This document shows, one piece after another, positions 1 to 8,392 of a stretch of DNA of 64,000 nt. Every line of letters begins with the position of its first letter. Positions within the stretch are counted from its first letter, which is position 1. The stretch covers positions 124,001-188,000 of the forward strand of contig NZ_FNJM01000001.1 in NCBI RefSeq assembly GCF_900104115.1, written 5' to 3'. The stretch is from Clostridium gasigenes. Its GTDB lineage: Bacteria > Bacillota > Clostridia > Clostridiales > Clostridiaceae. Position numbers and translations under genes: made by a program. The notes below the pieces were generated by a model. The model did not search any database and was not told the origin of the DNA. It saw only the letters and a list, made by a program, of their open reading frames with translations.

Positions 1-612
1 AAGCTAAAAGGTGATTATTTTGCAATTACCACTTTAGCTTTTGGAGAAATAATTAGGGTTATAATTATGAATCTTGATTATGTTGGAGGAGCTAGAGGCT
101 TTTCTGGAATTCCAAGAAAAACAAACTTTACTATAGCATTTTTAGCTATGGTTATAGCGATAGTTGTAATTTATAATATTATTCATTCAACTCAAGGAAG
201 ATCAATGGTAGCAATAAGAGAAAACGAAATAGCTGCAGAAGCTATGGGTGTAAATGCATTTAAATATAAAATGATGGCATTTATAGTTGCAGCTTTCTTT
301 GCAGGGGCAGCTGGTGGGTTATACTCTCATCATATGGGATTTATACAACCAACATCATTTGATTTTGTTAAGTCAATAGATATTCTAACATTTGTAGTTT
401 TTGGTGGTATGGGTTCGTTATCAGGGTCTGTAATAGCTACTGTTATATTAACATTTTTACCAGAAGGACTTAGAGAATTTAAAGAATTAAGAATGATTAT
501 ATATCCACTTGCTCTAATTGTTTTAATGATATTTAGACCACAAGGGTTACTTGGAAATAAAGAATTATCACTTAAAGTGTTTGGTAAATTTAGAAAAAGA
601 AAGGAGGGCTAA
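1..612 (+). CDS. livM: Branched-chain amino acid ABC transporter permease LivM, 5'-truncated by window edge
   Basis: The reading frame is open from base 1, so the gene starts outside the window; the first ATG, at 67, is internal. The visible part has several hydrophobic segments and the sequence GDYFAITTLAFGEIIRV, a LivM/LivH family signature in the cytoplasmic loop that docks on the ATPases. LivM is one of two membrane permeases of the high-affinity leucine/isoleucine/valine (LIV/HAAT) importer. The stop lies 4 bases before livG and is followed by livF, the usual family order, so this is the tail of a liv operon whose binding protein and livH should lie upstream. Confidence 0.93.
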   Translation, partial: KLKGDYFAITTLAFGEIIRVIIMNLDYVGGARGFSGIPRKTNFTIAFLAMVIAIVVIYNIIHSTQGRSMVAIRENEIAAEAMGVNAFKYKMMAFIVAAFFAGAAGGLYSHHMGFIQPTSFDFVKSIDILTFVVFGGMGSLSGSVIATVILTFLPEGLREFKELRMIIYPLALIVLMIFRPQGLLGNKELSLKVFGKFRKRKEG

Positions 613-615
613 ACT

Positions 616-1374
616 ATGTTATCAGTAGAAAATCTTTCTATACAATTCGGAGGGTTAAAGGCTGTATCAGATTTTAATTTAAAGATAGGTTCAAAAGAAA
701 TTGTAGGACTTATAGGACCAAATGGGGCAGGAAAAACAACAGTATTTAATATGCTAACTGGAGTATATAATCCAACTGAGGGAAAGATATGTTATCTTGG
801 AGAAGACATTCATGGTTTAAAGCCTTATAATATTACCAAGAAGAAAATAGCTAGAACCTTTCAAAATATAAGGTTATTTTCAACACTATCAGTGATAGAT
901 AATGTAAAGATTAGCTTTAACTATATGATAGATTACAATATGTTAGATTCTATTTTTAGAACACCTAGGTTTAGAAAAGAAGAAAAGGAAATAGAAGAGA
1001 AAAGCATAGAGCTTTTAAAAATATTTAATTTAGATGATAAAAAAGATGAAATGGCTAAAAATCTTTCTTATGGAGAACAAAGAAGACTTGAAATAGTTAG
1101 AGCTTTGGCAACCAATCCATCATTATTACTACTAGATGAACCAGCAGCTGGAATGAATCCAAAGGAAACTCATGAACTTATGAATATGATTGGTTGGATT
1201 AAGGAAAAATTTGAAATATCAATACTATTAATAGAACATGATATGAAACTTGTTATGGGTGTTTGTGAAAAAATAGTAGTATTAGACTACGGTAAAAAAA
1301 TAGCTGAAGGAACACCAGCTGAAATAAAGATAAATACTAGGGTAATTGAAGCTTACCTTGGAGAGGGGGCATAA
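616..1374 (+). CDS. livG: Branched-chain amino acid ABC transporter ATPase LivG
   Basis: This 252-residue protein is the length expected of LivG. It has a Walker A motif GPNGAGKTT near residue 36, the signature LSYGEQRRLEIVRAL near 150, and Walker B LLLLDEPAAGMNP. The AAGMNP and long helical insert (residues 95-135) are typical of LivG rather than LivF. The ATG at 616 has the ribosome site AAAGGAGGG just upstream, inside the end of livM. It powers branched-chain amino acid import together with LivF at the cytoplasmic membrane face. Translational coupling with both neighbours is likely (gaps of 3 and 1 bases). Confidence 0.95.
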   Translation: MLSVENLSIQFGGLKAVSDFNLKIGSKEIVGLIGPNGAGKTTVFNMLTGVYNPTEGKICYLGEDIHGLKPYNITKKKIARTFQNIRLFSTLSVIDNVKISFNYMIDYNMLDSIFRTPRFRKEEKEIEEKSIELLKIFNLDDKKDEMAKNLSYGEQRRLEIVRALATNPSLLLLDEPAAGMNPKETHELMNMIGWIKEKFEISILLIEHDMKLVMGVCEKIVVLDYGKKIAEGTPAEIKINTRVIEAYLGEGA

Positions 1375-1375
1375 A

Positions 1376-2080
1376 ATGTTAAAAATAGATGGAATTAATC
1401 TATATTATGATGGGATACACGCTTTAAAAGATATATCGCTAGAAGTGAAAAAAGGGGAAATAGTTACTTTAATAGGGTCTAATGGAGCTGGAAAAACTTC
1501 AACACTTAGAGCGATTTCAGGTCTTGAAAAGTATAAAAGTGGAAGTATAACTTTTAAAGGTACAGAAATTAATAAAGTGCCTGTTCACAAGGTAGTAGGT
1601 CTTGGACTTTCTCATGTGCCAGAAGGAAGAAAAATATTTGGAAACCTAACAGTATTAGAAAACTTAGAACTTGGAGCATATTTAAGGAAAGACAAAAAGG
1701 GAATAAAAGAAGATATGGATAACATATTTGAAAAATTCCCAAGACTTAAGGAAAGAATAAAGCAGCAAGCAGGAACATTATCAGGTGGAGAGCAGCAAAT
1801 GCTAGCAATAGGAAGAGCCTTAATGAATAGACCAGAAATGCTTGTATTAGATGAGCCATCAATGGGTCTTGCTCCAATAATAATAAAAGAAATATTTAAT
1901 ATTATTGTAGAAATAAATAAAGCAGGTACAACTATTCTATTAGTTGAACAAAATGCTAATATGGCATTATCCATAGCAGATAGAGCTTATGTACTTGAAA
2001 CAGGTAAAATAGTAATTCAAGGAAATGCAAAGGATTTACTATCAGATGATAGCATTAGAAGTGCGTATCTTGGTGAGTAA
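1376..2080 (+). CDS. livF: Branched-chain amino acid ABC transporter ATPase LivF
   Basis: The start is placed at ATG 1376, one base after the livG stop and behind GGAGAGGGGGC. An in-frame upstream TTG at 1346 lies inside livG and is less likely. The 234-residue product has Walker A GSNGAGKTS, signature LSGGEQQMLAIGRALM and Walker B LVLDEPSMGLAP, the SMGLAP form being characteristic of LivF. It is the second ATPase of the liv importer. No downstream terminator with a clear T-run is evident; the AT-rich stretch 2081-2267 shows nothing else I can name. Confidence 0.95.
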   Translation: MLKIDGINLYYDGIHALKDISLEVKKGEIVTLIGSNGAGKTSTLRAISGLEKYKSGSITFKGTEINKVPVHKVVGLGLSHVPEGRKIFGNLTVLENLELGAYLRKDKKGIKEDMDNIFEKFPRLKERIKQQAGTLSGGEQQMLAIGRALMNRPEMLVLDEPSMGLAPIIIKEIFNIIVEINKAGTTILLVEQNANMALSIADRAYVLETGKIVIQGNAKDLLSDDSIRSAYLGE

Positions 2081-2267
2081 TTACTTGGAATTAGTTAATA
2101 AAATATTAAAATATAAACATTTAAATATAAACTTTGATATAATTAATTTATATTAAGGTTTTTATTTTTTGTAGTGGATTAGGCATATGAAAATAAATGA
2201 AAAGTTAGTATTTTTATTATTTATTTTACTATGCATTACTAAAATTTAATTGGTGGTGAAAAATTTT

Positions 2268-2747
2268 ATGGAAATAAAAAGTGTGAATTTAGAGTTTAAT
2301 GAAGAGTTGAAACCATTAGAAAATCCCAAAAACATTATAATACATCATACACATAATCCAGAATTAACATTAGTAACAACACACAAGCTTCATCAAGAAA
2401 AATTCAAATGGGCAGGTATAGGTTACAATTATTTAATTGAAAAAGATAGTACAATTTTTGAAGCTAGGGGAATGTATATTGGAGCACATGCTAAAGGTCA
2501 TAATGCAGTAGCTATTGGAATTGCACTAGTTGGGAATTTTGATGAGTTTTTACCTAGTAGTGAACAGTTAGAATTATTAATAGAACTTTGTACATATTTC
2601 ATGTTTAAATATGATATAGAACCAAATAAAGTTTTAGGACATCGAGAATTAGAGGGAGTAACTAAGAGCTGTCCTGGGAGTAAATTTAATATGGATGAAT
2701 TCAGAGAATTATTAAAGGTAAGAATAAGCAATAATAATATTATATAA
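2268..2747 (+). CDS. N-acetylmuramoyl-L-alanine amidase (Amidase_2/PGRP fold)
   Basis: This is a single-domain 159-residue protein. The start at ATG 2268 is chosen because GGTGGTG at 2252-2258 makes a ribosome site for it, whereas the upstream in-frame TTG/GTG codons would lie in that site. IIIHHTHN near residue 20 and GHRELEGVTKSCPG near 130 carry the expected zinc ligands (His, His, Cys) of the Amidase_2/T7 lysozyme family, with SCPG in place of the more common DCPG. The reaction is cleavage of the bond between N-acetylmuramic acid and L-alanine in peptidoglycan. No signal peptide or binding domain is present, so the enzyme may be cytoplasmic, phage-derived or released by lysis. Confidence 0.85.
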   Translation: MEIKSVNLEFNEELKPLENPKNIIIHHTHNPELTLVTTHKLHQEKFKWAGIGYNYLIEKDSTIFEARGMYIGAHAKGHNAVAIGIALVGNFDEFLPSSEQLELLIELCTYFMFKYDIEPNKVLGHRELEGVTKSCPGSKFNMDEFRELLKVRISNNNII

Positions 2748-2850
2748 GGATTCAAATAAACAATATAGAAGTAGCTGTAGGAGAAGCCACTTAATTTATA
2801 TGTGCTTATTTATAAATTATAGTGTCTTTTTTCTTTATTAATAAAAGTTA

Positions 2851-2879
2851 TTGACAAGATGGTGACATAGATGTAATAT
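2851..2879 (+). promoter_or_regulatory. Promoter of the MarR-hsmA cluster
   Basis: TTGACA at 2851-2856 and TAATAT at 2874-2879 are separated by 17 bases, a good sigma-A promoter. Transcription would begin inside the first operator copy at 2881, about 50 bases before the MarR start codon. Confidence 0.75.
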
Positions 2880-2880
2880 A

Positions 2881-2914
2881 GTTTGCATAGGAACTAAATA
2901 GTTCGCATGAGAAC
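2881..2914 (+). promoter_or_regulatory. Twin 14-bp operator, likely for the downstream MarR regulator
   Basis: Two imperfect palindromes, GTTTGCATAGGAAC at 2881-2894 and GTTCGCATGAGAAC at 2901-2914, share the layout GTTY-N6-GAAC. They start exactly 20 bases apart, about two helix turns, so two dimers could bind the same face. They cover the presumed start of transcription, fitting autorepression by the MarR protein encoded just downstream. Confidence 0.7.
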
Positions 2915-2931
2915 TAAGAGAGGAGAGTATT

Positions 2932-3369
2932 ATGCAAAGTGGATTTGAATGTTTTGAAATAGCAATGCTTATTAAAGAGGTATATTCAAGTACAATGAAT
3001 ATAGTTAGTAAAAATTTAAAAGATAGTGGGTTAACTCACCAGCAAATTATGGTTATAAAATTAGTAGCTCATAAAAAAGAAATTACTATTTCACAGTTAT
3101 GTGAAGAAATGTCCTTGGCCAAGGGTACTGTTTCAGGCATAGTACAAAGATTAGAAGATGCGGATTACGTGAAAAAAGTTAAATCTGAAAATGATAAAAG
3201 AAATACTTATGTTGTATTTTCAGAAAAAGGGCTAGAGTTTGCCAAGGAGTTTAGATATAAAATAAATGAAAGTTTTGATGAAGTTTTTAAAAATTTCACA
3301 AAAGAAGAAATGGATGAGGCAAAACAAGGCCTTAGAAAATTAAGAGACAAAATAAAGGAGAATGAATAA
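2932..3369 (+). CDS. hsmR: MarR-family regulator, HsmR-like heme sensor
   Basis: The 145-residue protein has the winged-helix MarR layout: LTHQQIMVIKLVAHKKEITISQL, the recognition helix region AKGTVSGIVQRLE near residue 65, and the wing with SENDKRNTYVVFSEKG. The start ATG 2932 follows GAGGAGAG. The next gene encodes an HsmA-family membrane protein with only 2 bases between them. In Clostridioides difficile an hsmR-hsmA pair senses and binds heme, with HsmR the MarR-type heme-responsive repressor; the assignment here rests on that gene pairing plus family membership. The twin operator in front supports autoregulation. Heme binding itself cannot be read from the sequence. Confidence 0.75.
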   Translation: MQSGFECFEIAMLIKEVYSSTMNIVSKNLKDSGLTHQQIMVIKLVAHKKEITISQLCEEMSLAKGTVSGIVQRLEDADYVKKVKSENDKRNTYVVFSEKGLEFAKEFRYKINESFDEVFKNFTKEEMDEAKQGLRKLRDKIKENE

Positions 3370-3371
3370 TT

Positions 3372-3764
3372 ATGGATGGAAAATTAATGTTTGCAATTAT
3401 TACAATTACATTAGCACTTGTATTTTATACAGTAGGTGTATTTGGAGAGAGAAAAGCTAAAAGCTTAAATAAAAGACATGTAATAATATTCTGGCTTGGT
3501 TTAGTATTCGATACTACAGGAACAATGACAATGACTAGAATAGCACAAGAAGGAGCAACGTCTATTTCAGCAAATGCTCAAATAATTCATGGTATAACTG
3601 GTGTACTCGCAATAGTTTTAATGTTATTCCATGCAGGTTGGGCAACTTGGGTATTATATAAAAATAATGATGTTAAAAAACAAGCATTCCACAAATTAAG
3701 TATAGTAGTATGGTGTATTTGGTTAGTACCATATTTAGTAGGTATGGTTATAGGAATGAGCTAA
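3372..3764 (+). CDS. hsmA: HsmA/TIGR03987-family small membrane protein (heme-associated)
   Basis: The 130-residue protein has four hydrophobic spans (about residues 5-22, 38-55, 73-95 and 108-128). Between spans it has the family-like sequence GERKAKSLNKRHVIIFWLG and FDTTGTMTMTRIA, with NAQIIHGITG and LFHAGWATWVLY, placing candidate heme-ligand histidines near the membrane face. It matches my recollection of the TIGR03987/HsmA family, shown in C. difficile to bind heme and protect against oxidative stress. It is translationally adjacent to the MarR gene. Direct heme binding here is an inference from family and context. Confidence 0.75.
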   Translation: MDGKLMFAIITITLALVFYTVGVFGERKAKSLNKRHVIIFWLGLVFDTTGTMTMTRIAQEGATSISANAQIIHGITGVLAIVLMLFHAGWATWVLYKNNDVKKQAFHKLSIVVWCIWLVPYLVGMVIGMS

Positions 3765-3809
3765 TAGGATTATAAAATATAAAATTTTAATAAAAAGGAG
3801 ATGACTAAA

Positions 3810-5075
3810 ATGAAAAAAAAGAAAAATTCGATTTTGCCACTATTTTTAACTGTTTTTATAGATTTATTAGGACTTGGGATTGTAATTCCTATACTACCAA
3901 TGGTTCTATTAGATCCTAGCACTGGGATATTACCTATGGATATGAGTTTTTCTACAAGATCTATTATATATGGATTTTTAATTGCAGCTTATCCTATAGC
4001 ACAATTTTTCTCTGCACCAATACTTGGGGCTTTAGCAGATGAAAAGGGTAGAAAGAAAATACTAACTTTATCATTGATAGGAACTTTAGTTGGATACTTA
4101 TTATTCGGACTAGGTATTTTACAAAAAAATGTGTATCTTTTATTTTTAGGTAGAATATTAGATGGATTTACTGGTGGAAATATTTCTATTGCTCAATCAT
4201 CAATAGCTGATATTAGCACAGAAAAAACTAAAGCTAAAAACTTTGGACTTATAGGAATGGCCTTTGGCTTAGGCTTTGTAATTGGACCTTATATGGGTGG
4301 AAAGCTATCTGATCCAAGCATTGTTAGCTGGTTTAACTATGATACACCATTTTGGTTTGCAGCAATACTTACTTTCTTAAATATAATATCTGTGATATTT
4401 AAATTTAAAGAAACATTAATAACTAGTAGGAAAGCTAATATATCATTTACTATAGGAGCTAAGAATATAAAGAAGGCATTTTCAATACCAAATTTAAAAT
4501 CAGTATTTTTAACAGTATTCTTCTTAACTATTGGTTTTAATTTCTTCACACAATTCTTCCAAGTATTCTTAATAGGAAAGTTTAGTTTTAATCAATCACA
4601 AGTTGGGAATTTATTTGCATATATGGGAATATGGATAGCCTTTGCACAAGGTGGATTCCAAAGACCATTAAGTAAAAAGTATAGACCTAGCCAAATATTA
4701 AACTATTCAGCAATACTTTTAGCTATTGTATTACCAATGTTATTGTTACCAACTAAATCTATTTGGATATACGCTATAATACCATTTATAGCAATATTCC
4801 AAGGATTAACTCAACCAAATGGAACAGCAATAGTTTCTAATCAAAGTGACGCTAGCACTCAAGGCGAAATTTTAGGTGTAAATCAATCTGTACAATCACT
4901 TGCTCAAGCAATACCTCCAATAATAGCTGGCTTCGTTACAAGTATAGATTTAAGATTACCAATAATACTAGGTTCCGTTTCCATTTTAATAGGTTGGTTA
5001 ATATTTAAAGTTTTATACAAAGAAAAACCACTCCCAACAAATACTGAATCTAATTTAGATTATATAAATGATTAA
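3810..5075 (+). CDS. MFS drug/metabolite exporter (TCR/Tet type)
   Basis: ATG 3810 is preferred over the in-frame ATG 3801 because AAAGGAG ends at 3800, giving a proper spacing only for 3810. The 421-residue protein is predicted to have 12 membrane spans. FIDLLGLGIVIPILPMV in the first span and LADEKGRKKILT between spans 2 and 3 (MFS motif A) are hallmarks of proton-driven TetA/Bmr-type exporters. It lies 45 bases after hsmA with no terminator between them, so it may share the heme-responsive transcript; whether it exports heme, a porphyrin or a drug is not known. Confidence 0.85.
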   Translation: MKKKKNSILPLFLTVFIDLLGLGIVIPILPMVLLDPSTGILPMDMSFSTRSIIYGFLIAAYPIAQFFSAPILGALADEKGRKKILTLSLIGTLVGYLLFGLGILQKNVYLLFLGRILDGFTGGNISIAQSSIADISTEKTKAKNFGLIGMAFGLGFVIGPYMGGKLSDPSIVSWFNYDTPFWFAAILTFLNIISVIFKFKETLITSRKANISFTIGAKNIKKAFSIPNLKSVFLTVFFLTIGFNFFTQFFQVFLIGKFSFNQSQVGNLFAYMGIWIAFAQGGFQRPLSKKYRPSQILNYSAILLAIVLPMLLLPTKSIWIYAIIPFIAIFQGLTQPNGTAIVSNQSDASTQGEILGVNQSVQSLAQAIPPIIAGFVTSIDLRLPIILGSVSILIGWLIFKVLYKEKPLPTNTESNLDYIND

Positions 5076-5144
5076 TAATAAAATATATCTCCTCATCAAT
5101 TTTTATTATTAATTCATATTTATAATATTATAAAAATCAAAATT

Positions 5145-5188
5145 AAAATCTATGAATTTAGAAGTGTATAAATAAATTCATAGATTTT
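5145..5188. terminator. Bidirectional terminator between MFS gene and Rrf2 gene
   Basis: AAAATCTATGAATTTA (5145-5160) pairs perfectly with TAAATTCATAGATTTT (5173-5188), with A- and T-rich ends on both sides. It sits between two converging genes and can serve both. Confidence 0.8.
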
Positions 5189-5194
5189 ATTTGT

Positions 5195-5641
5195 TTAGAT
5201 ATAAAACATAATATCACTTACGTTTGTGTATTTATTTGCTTCCTTAACTAAATCATTTAGAGTTATAGCGTTAAGGGTAGTATAGACTGTATTATCTAGT
5301 TTATCCCAAATTAATAAACTCATTGATTTTTCTATATGAATAGAATTTTTTGAAACGGAAGTATCGGTTTTTTCAAATAAGCCTATTTCAATGGCACTTA
5401 AGATATCAAATGCAGTTATATTATCTGGAGATTTTGATAACTGATATCCTCCTTGAGAACCTTTTGTAGATGTAACTAGGTTAGCTCTTTTTAAAAGAGA
5501 AAAGACTTGTTCTAAATATATCTTAGAGATACCAAGTTTTTCAGCAATACTTATAATTGTGATATACTCATTATTTTCATAACTTGTAGAAAGGCTTATC
5601 ATAGAGGCTAGCCCATACCTTCCTTTAGATGAAATTTTCAT
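5195..5641 (-). CDS. cymR: Rrf2-family regulator, CymR-like
   Basis: The start is placed at 5641, behind TTGGAGGAATTAACA on the minus strand; a longer in-frame start at 5656 would place the ribosome site inside the gene. The 148-residue protein begins MKISSKGRYGLASMISLS, with the helix-turn-helix YLEQVFSLLKRANLVTSTKGSQGGYQL, the core Rrf2 signature. It lacks the cysteine cluster of the iron-sulfur Rrf2 members IscR and NsrR, as CymR does. In Bacillus, CymR represses cysteine synthesis genes in complex with CysK, and here cysK is divergently transcribed next door. The CymR name is therefore well supported by context but not proven. Confidence 0.75.
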   Translation of the reverse strand: MKISSKGRYGLASMISLSTSYENNEYITIISIAEKLGISKIYLEQVFSLLKRANLVTSTKGSQGGYQLSKSPDNITAFDILSAIEIGLFEKTDTSVSKNSIHIEKSMSLLIWDKLDNTVYTTLNAITLNDLVKEANKYTNVSDIMFYI

Positions 5642-5733
5642 TGTTAATTCCTCCAATACATAGCGGTTAGATATGCTTACATTATACTACTATTAATCTA
5701 AAAATGGTAAAAAAAATTATAATTAAAAAAGTA

Positions 5734-5762
5734 TTGATAATTTTAAAAATTCAGAATATAAT
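5734..5762 (+). promoter_or_regulatory. cysK promoter
   Basis: TTGATA (5734-5739) and TATAAT (5757-5762) are 17 bases apart. Transcription would start near 5769, giving a leader of about 125 bases that carries the two palindromes listed separately. Confidence 0.7.
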
Positions 5763-5773
5763 AATAACATACT

Positions 5774-5869
5774 AAACATATATGTTTATGAAAAAAGTTT
5801 TTTAAATAGGTAATAATATAAAAATAAAACATATACTATACTATGAATACATATAAAACATATATGTAT
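5774..5869 (+). promoter_or_regulatory. Paired palindromic sites in the cysK leader, candidate Rrf2/CymR operator
   Basis: AAACATATATGTTT at 5774-5787 is a perfect palindrome just downstream of the presumed transcription start. AAACATATATGTAT at 5856-5869 differs in one base and lies just ahead of the cysK ribosome site. A third, weaker AAACATATA occurs at 5827-5835. Position and repetition fit a roadblock-type repressor site, most simply for the divergent Rrf2 protein. Confidence 0.5.
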
Positions 5870-5893
5870 AAAAATAATTAGGGGGCAAATATT

Positions 5894-6826
5894 ATGGAAA
5901 AAATTTATAGAAGTTTAACAGATCTTATAGGAAAAACACCATTAGTAGAACTAACAAATTACAGCGAAAAAAACAAATTAAATGCAAGGATAGTTGCAAA
6001 ACTAGAATATTTTAATCCAGCAGGAAGTGTTAAAGATAGAATTGCAAATTCAATGATTATTGATGCAGAAGAAAAGGGATTATTAAATAAAGATTCTATA
6101 ATTATTGAACCAACTAGTGGTAATACAGGAATAGGGCTTGCTTTTGTTGGAGTAGCTAAAGGATATAAAGTAATTTTAGTAATGCCTGATACTATGAGTA
6201 TAGAAAGACGTAGTCTTATAAAGGCATATGGAGCAGAAATTGTGCTTACAGAAGGGGCAAAAGGAATGAAGGGAGCTATGGCAAAGGCAGCAGAACTTGC
6301 ATCAGAAACACCTAATTCATTTGTTCCAGGACAATTTAATAATTCTGCAAATCCAGATGTTCATAGAAAAACAACAGGACCTGAAATATGGGAGGATACA
6401 GATGGAAAGGTTGATATATTTGTAGCTGGGGTTGGTACTGGTGGAACTATAAGTGGAGTTGGAGAATATTTAAAAGCACAAAATCCAAATATTAAGATAG
6501 TAGCAGTGGAGCCAAGTGGATCACCGGTTTTATCAGAAGGAAAAGCAGGTCCCCATAAAATCCAAGGAATAGGAGCAGGGTTTATACCAGACACTTTAAA
6601 TACAAAAATATATGATGAAATTATAAAAATTGAGAATGAAGTTGCATTTGCTACTTCAAGAGAATTATCAAAATCAGAAGGTATACTTGTTGGTATATCA
6701 TCAGGAGCGGCAGCGGCCGCTGCTATAGAACTAGCTAAACGTCCAGAAAATGAAGGAAAGACTATAGTTGTACTTTTACCTGATAATGGTGAACGTTATT
6801 TATCAACACCATTATTTGCAGAATAA
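5894..6826 (+). CDS. cysK: Cysteine synthase A (O-acetylserine sulfhydrylase)
   Basis: The 310-residue protein is the normal CysK length. [15 protein letters not shown] near residue 40 holds the lysine that binds pyridoxal phosphate, [14 protein letters not shown] near 75 forms the substrate loop, and [10 protein letters not shown] near 180 binds the cofactor phosphate. [11 protein letters not shown] near 265 is also conserved. It makes L-cysteine from O-acetylserine and sulfide in the cytoplasm. The start follows TAGGGGGC. The gene is monocistronic, being closed by a strong hairpin at 6850. In Bacillus the same enzyme also partners CymR in sensing cysteine status, fitting the adjacent Rrf2 gene. 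Confidence 0.95.
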   Translation: MEKIYRSLTDLIGKTPLVELTNYSEKNKLNARIVAKLEYFNPAGSVKDRIANSMIIDAEEKGLLNKDSIIIEPTSGNTGIGLAFVGVAKGYKVILVMPDTMSIERRSLIKAYGAEIVLTEGAKGMKGAMAKAAELASETPNSFVPGQFNNSANPDVHRKTTGPEIWEDTDGKVDIFVAGVGTGGTISGVGEYLKAQNPNIKIVAVEPSGSPVLSEGKAGPHKIQGIGAGFIPDTLNTKIYDEIIKIENEVAFATSRELSKSEGILVGISSGAAAAAAIELAKRPENEGKTIVVLLPDNGERYLSTPLFAE

Positions 6827-6849
6827 TAAGGGTGGAATAGCTAATAATA

Positions 6850-6881
6850 AATTGACTCTGTTTTTTAAAACAGAGTCAATT
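6850..6881. terminator. Terminator after cysK
   Basis: A 15-bp perfect stem, AATTGACTCTGTTTT / AAAACAGAGTCAATT with a 2-base loop, starts 24 bases after the cysK stop. The following T-run is short and interrupted. Confidence 0.75.
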
Positions 6882-7055
6882 TATTTATGCAAAAAAATTA
6901 ATTTCTAGCAAATAAAATATTGATAAGTGAAAGATAAAGTGTTGAACAGATTAATCTAGAGTTTAAGAAATTGGGGAGATGAAAGAAAATAATATTAGAA
7001 TAGTTTGAAAATATATAACGTTAATTATTTAACGATAATAATTATTAAATTAAAC

Positions 7056-7084
7056 TTGAATTAACGGCAATTAAATCATATAAT
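7056..7084 (+). promoter_or_regulatory. ackA promoter
   Basis: TTGAAT (7056-7061) and TATAAT (7079-7084) are separated by 17 bases, about 60 bases before the ackA start codon. The preceding stretch 6882-7055 shows no gene. Confidence 0.6.
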
Positions 7085-7143
7085 TCATTATAGTAGAAAT
7101 TTTATGTGTTGGAAAATTATGCGATTGAAAAGGAGAATAACTT

Positions 7144-8337
7144 ATGAAGACTTTAATAATTAATTGTGGTAGTTCATCTTTAAAATATCAGTTAATTGAT
7201 ATGGCTACAGAAAAATCAATGGTACAGGGATTAGTTGAAAGAATAGGAATTGAAGGATCTATATTAACTCAAAAAATAGAGGATAGAGATAAGTATATAA
7301 TAAATACACCTATGAAAGATCATAAGGATGCTATAAAATTAGTTTTAGAAGCATTAGTAGATAAAGAAAATGGGATAATTAAATCAATGGATGAAATTGG
7401 AGCAGTTGGACATAGAGTTGTTCATGGCGGAGAAAAGTATTCAGAATCAGTGATTATAACAGATGAGGTGATACAATCAATTAAAGACTGTATTATACTT
7501 GCACCATTACATAATCCACCAAATATTACAGGAATAGAAGCGTGTCAAGAGTTAATGCCAAATACACCTATGGTAGCTGTATTTGATACTGCATTCCACC
7601 AAACTATGCCAAAAGAAGCTTATATTTGTCCGCTACCATATGAATTATATGAGAAATATGGCATTAGAAAATATGGATTCCATGGAACTTCTCATAAATA
7701 TGTTGCAAATAAAGTTGCTAAAGTTATGGGAAAAAATATTGAGGATTTAAAGATAATAACTTGTCACTTAGGAAATGGATGTTCAATAGCGGCTATTAAA
7801 GGTGGTAGATCAATAGATACATCTATGGGATTCACACCTGTTGCTGGTCTTATGATGGGTACAAGATCAGGGAGTATTGATCCATCAGTTATTACTTTCT
7901 TAATTGAAGAACATGGATACACTATAGAAGAAGTAGATGATTTATTAAATAAAAAATCAGGAGTACTTGGAATATCAGGAGTTTCTTCAGATTTTAGAGA
8001 TGTTATAGCTGAAGCAGATAAAGGAAATATTAGAGCACAATTAGCCCTAGATATATTCCATTATAAAGTAAGAGCTCAAATTGCTGCATATGCAGGAATC
8101 ATGGGTGGAGTAGATACTATAGTATTTACGGCTGGTATCGGAGAAAACTCTTCATTAACTAGAAGAGAAAGTTTAAGAGGTTTAGAATTCTTTGGATTTA
8201 CTATTAATGAAGAGAAAAATTCTATTAGAGGAAAAATTCAAGAAATTTCTAATGAAGGATCAAAGGTTAAGATATATCAAATACCAACTAACGAAGAATT
8301 AATGATTGCAAGAGATACTGCAAAATTAGTAAAATAG
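7144..8337 (+). CDS. ackA: Acetate kinase
   Basis: The 397-residue protein matches acetate kinases end to end. It has [11 protein letters not shown] at the N terminus, [11 protein letters not shown] near residue 85, [10 protein letters not shown] near 147, [12 protein letters not shown] near 175 with the active-site histidine, [11 protein letters not shown] near 207 and FTAGIGENS near 325. It converts acetyl phosphate and ADP to acetate and ATP, the energy-conserving last step of acetate fermentation. The usual partner pta is not adjacent; the gene has its own promoter and terminator here, so it is transcribed alone. Confidence 0.97.
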   Translation: MKTLIINCGSSSLKYQLIDMATEKSMVQGLVERIGIEGSILTQKIEDRDKYIINTPMKDHKDAIKLVLEALVDKENGIIKSMDEIGAVGHRVVHGGEKYSESVIITDEVIQSIKDCIILAPLHNPPNITGIEACQELMPNTPMVAVFDTAFHQTMPKEAYICPLPYELYEKYGIRKYGFHGTSHKYVANKVAKVMGKNIEDLKIITCHLGNGCSIAAIKGGRSIDTSMGFTPVAGLMMGTRSGSIDPSVITFLIEEHGYTIEEVDDLLNKKSGVLGISGVSSDFRDVIAEADKGNIRAQLALDIFHYKVRAQIAAYAGIMGGVDTIVFTAGIGENSSLTRRESLRGLEFFGFTINEEKNSIRGKIQEISNEGSKVKIYQIPTNEELMIARDTAKLVK

Positions 8338-8361
8338 CAATAAATAGAAATATAAAATGGA

Positions 8362-8392
8362 AAATATTACACCCCAGGGGTGTAATATTTTT
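8362..8392. terminator. Terminator of ackA, overlapping the convergent gene's stop codon
   Basis: AAATATTACACCCC (8362-8375) and GGGGTGTAATATTT (8377-8390) form a 14-bp perfect stem followed by T-run. The stop codon of the convergent TIGR03943 gene (8367) lies inside the stem. Confidence 0.85.

Noticed and set aside
1612..1974. Long minus-strand open frame opposite livF
   Set aside because: It lies wholly inside a well-supported ATPase gene and its residues are low-complexity Ser/Ile-rich, as expected from antisense of that gene.
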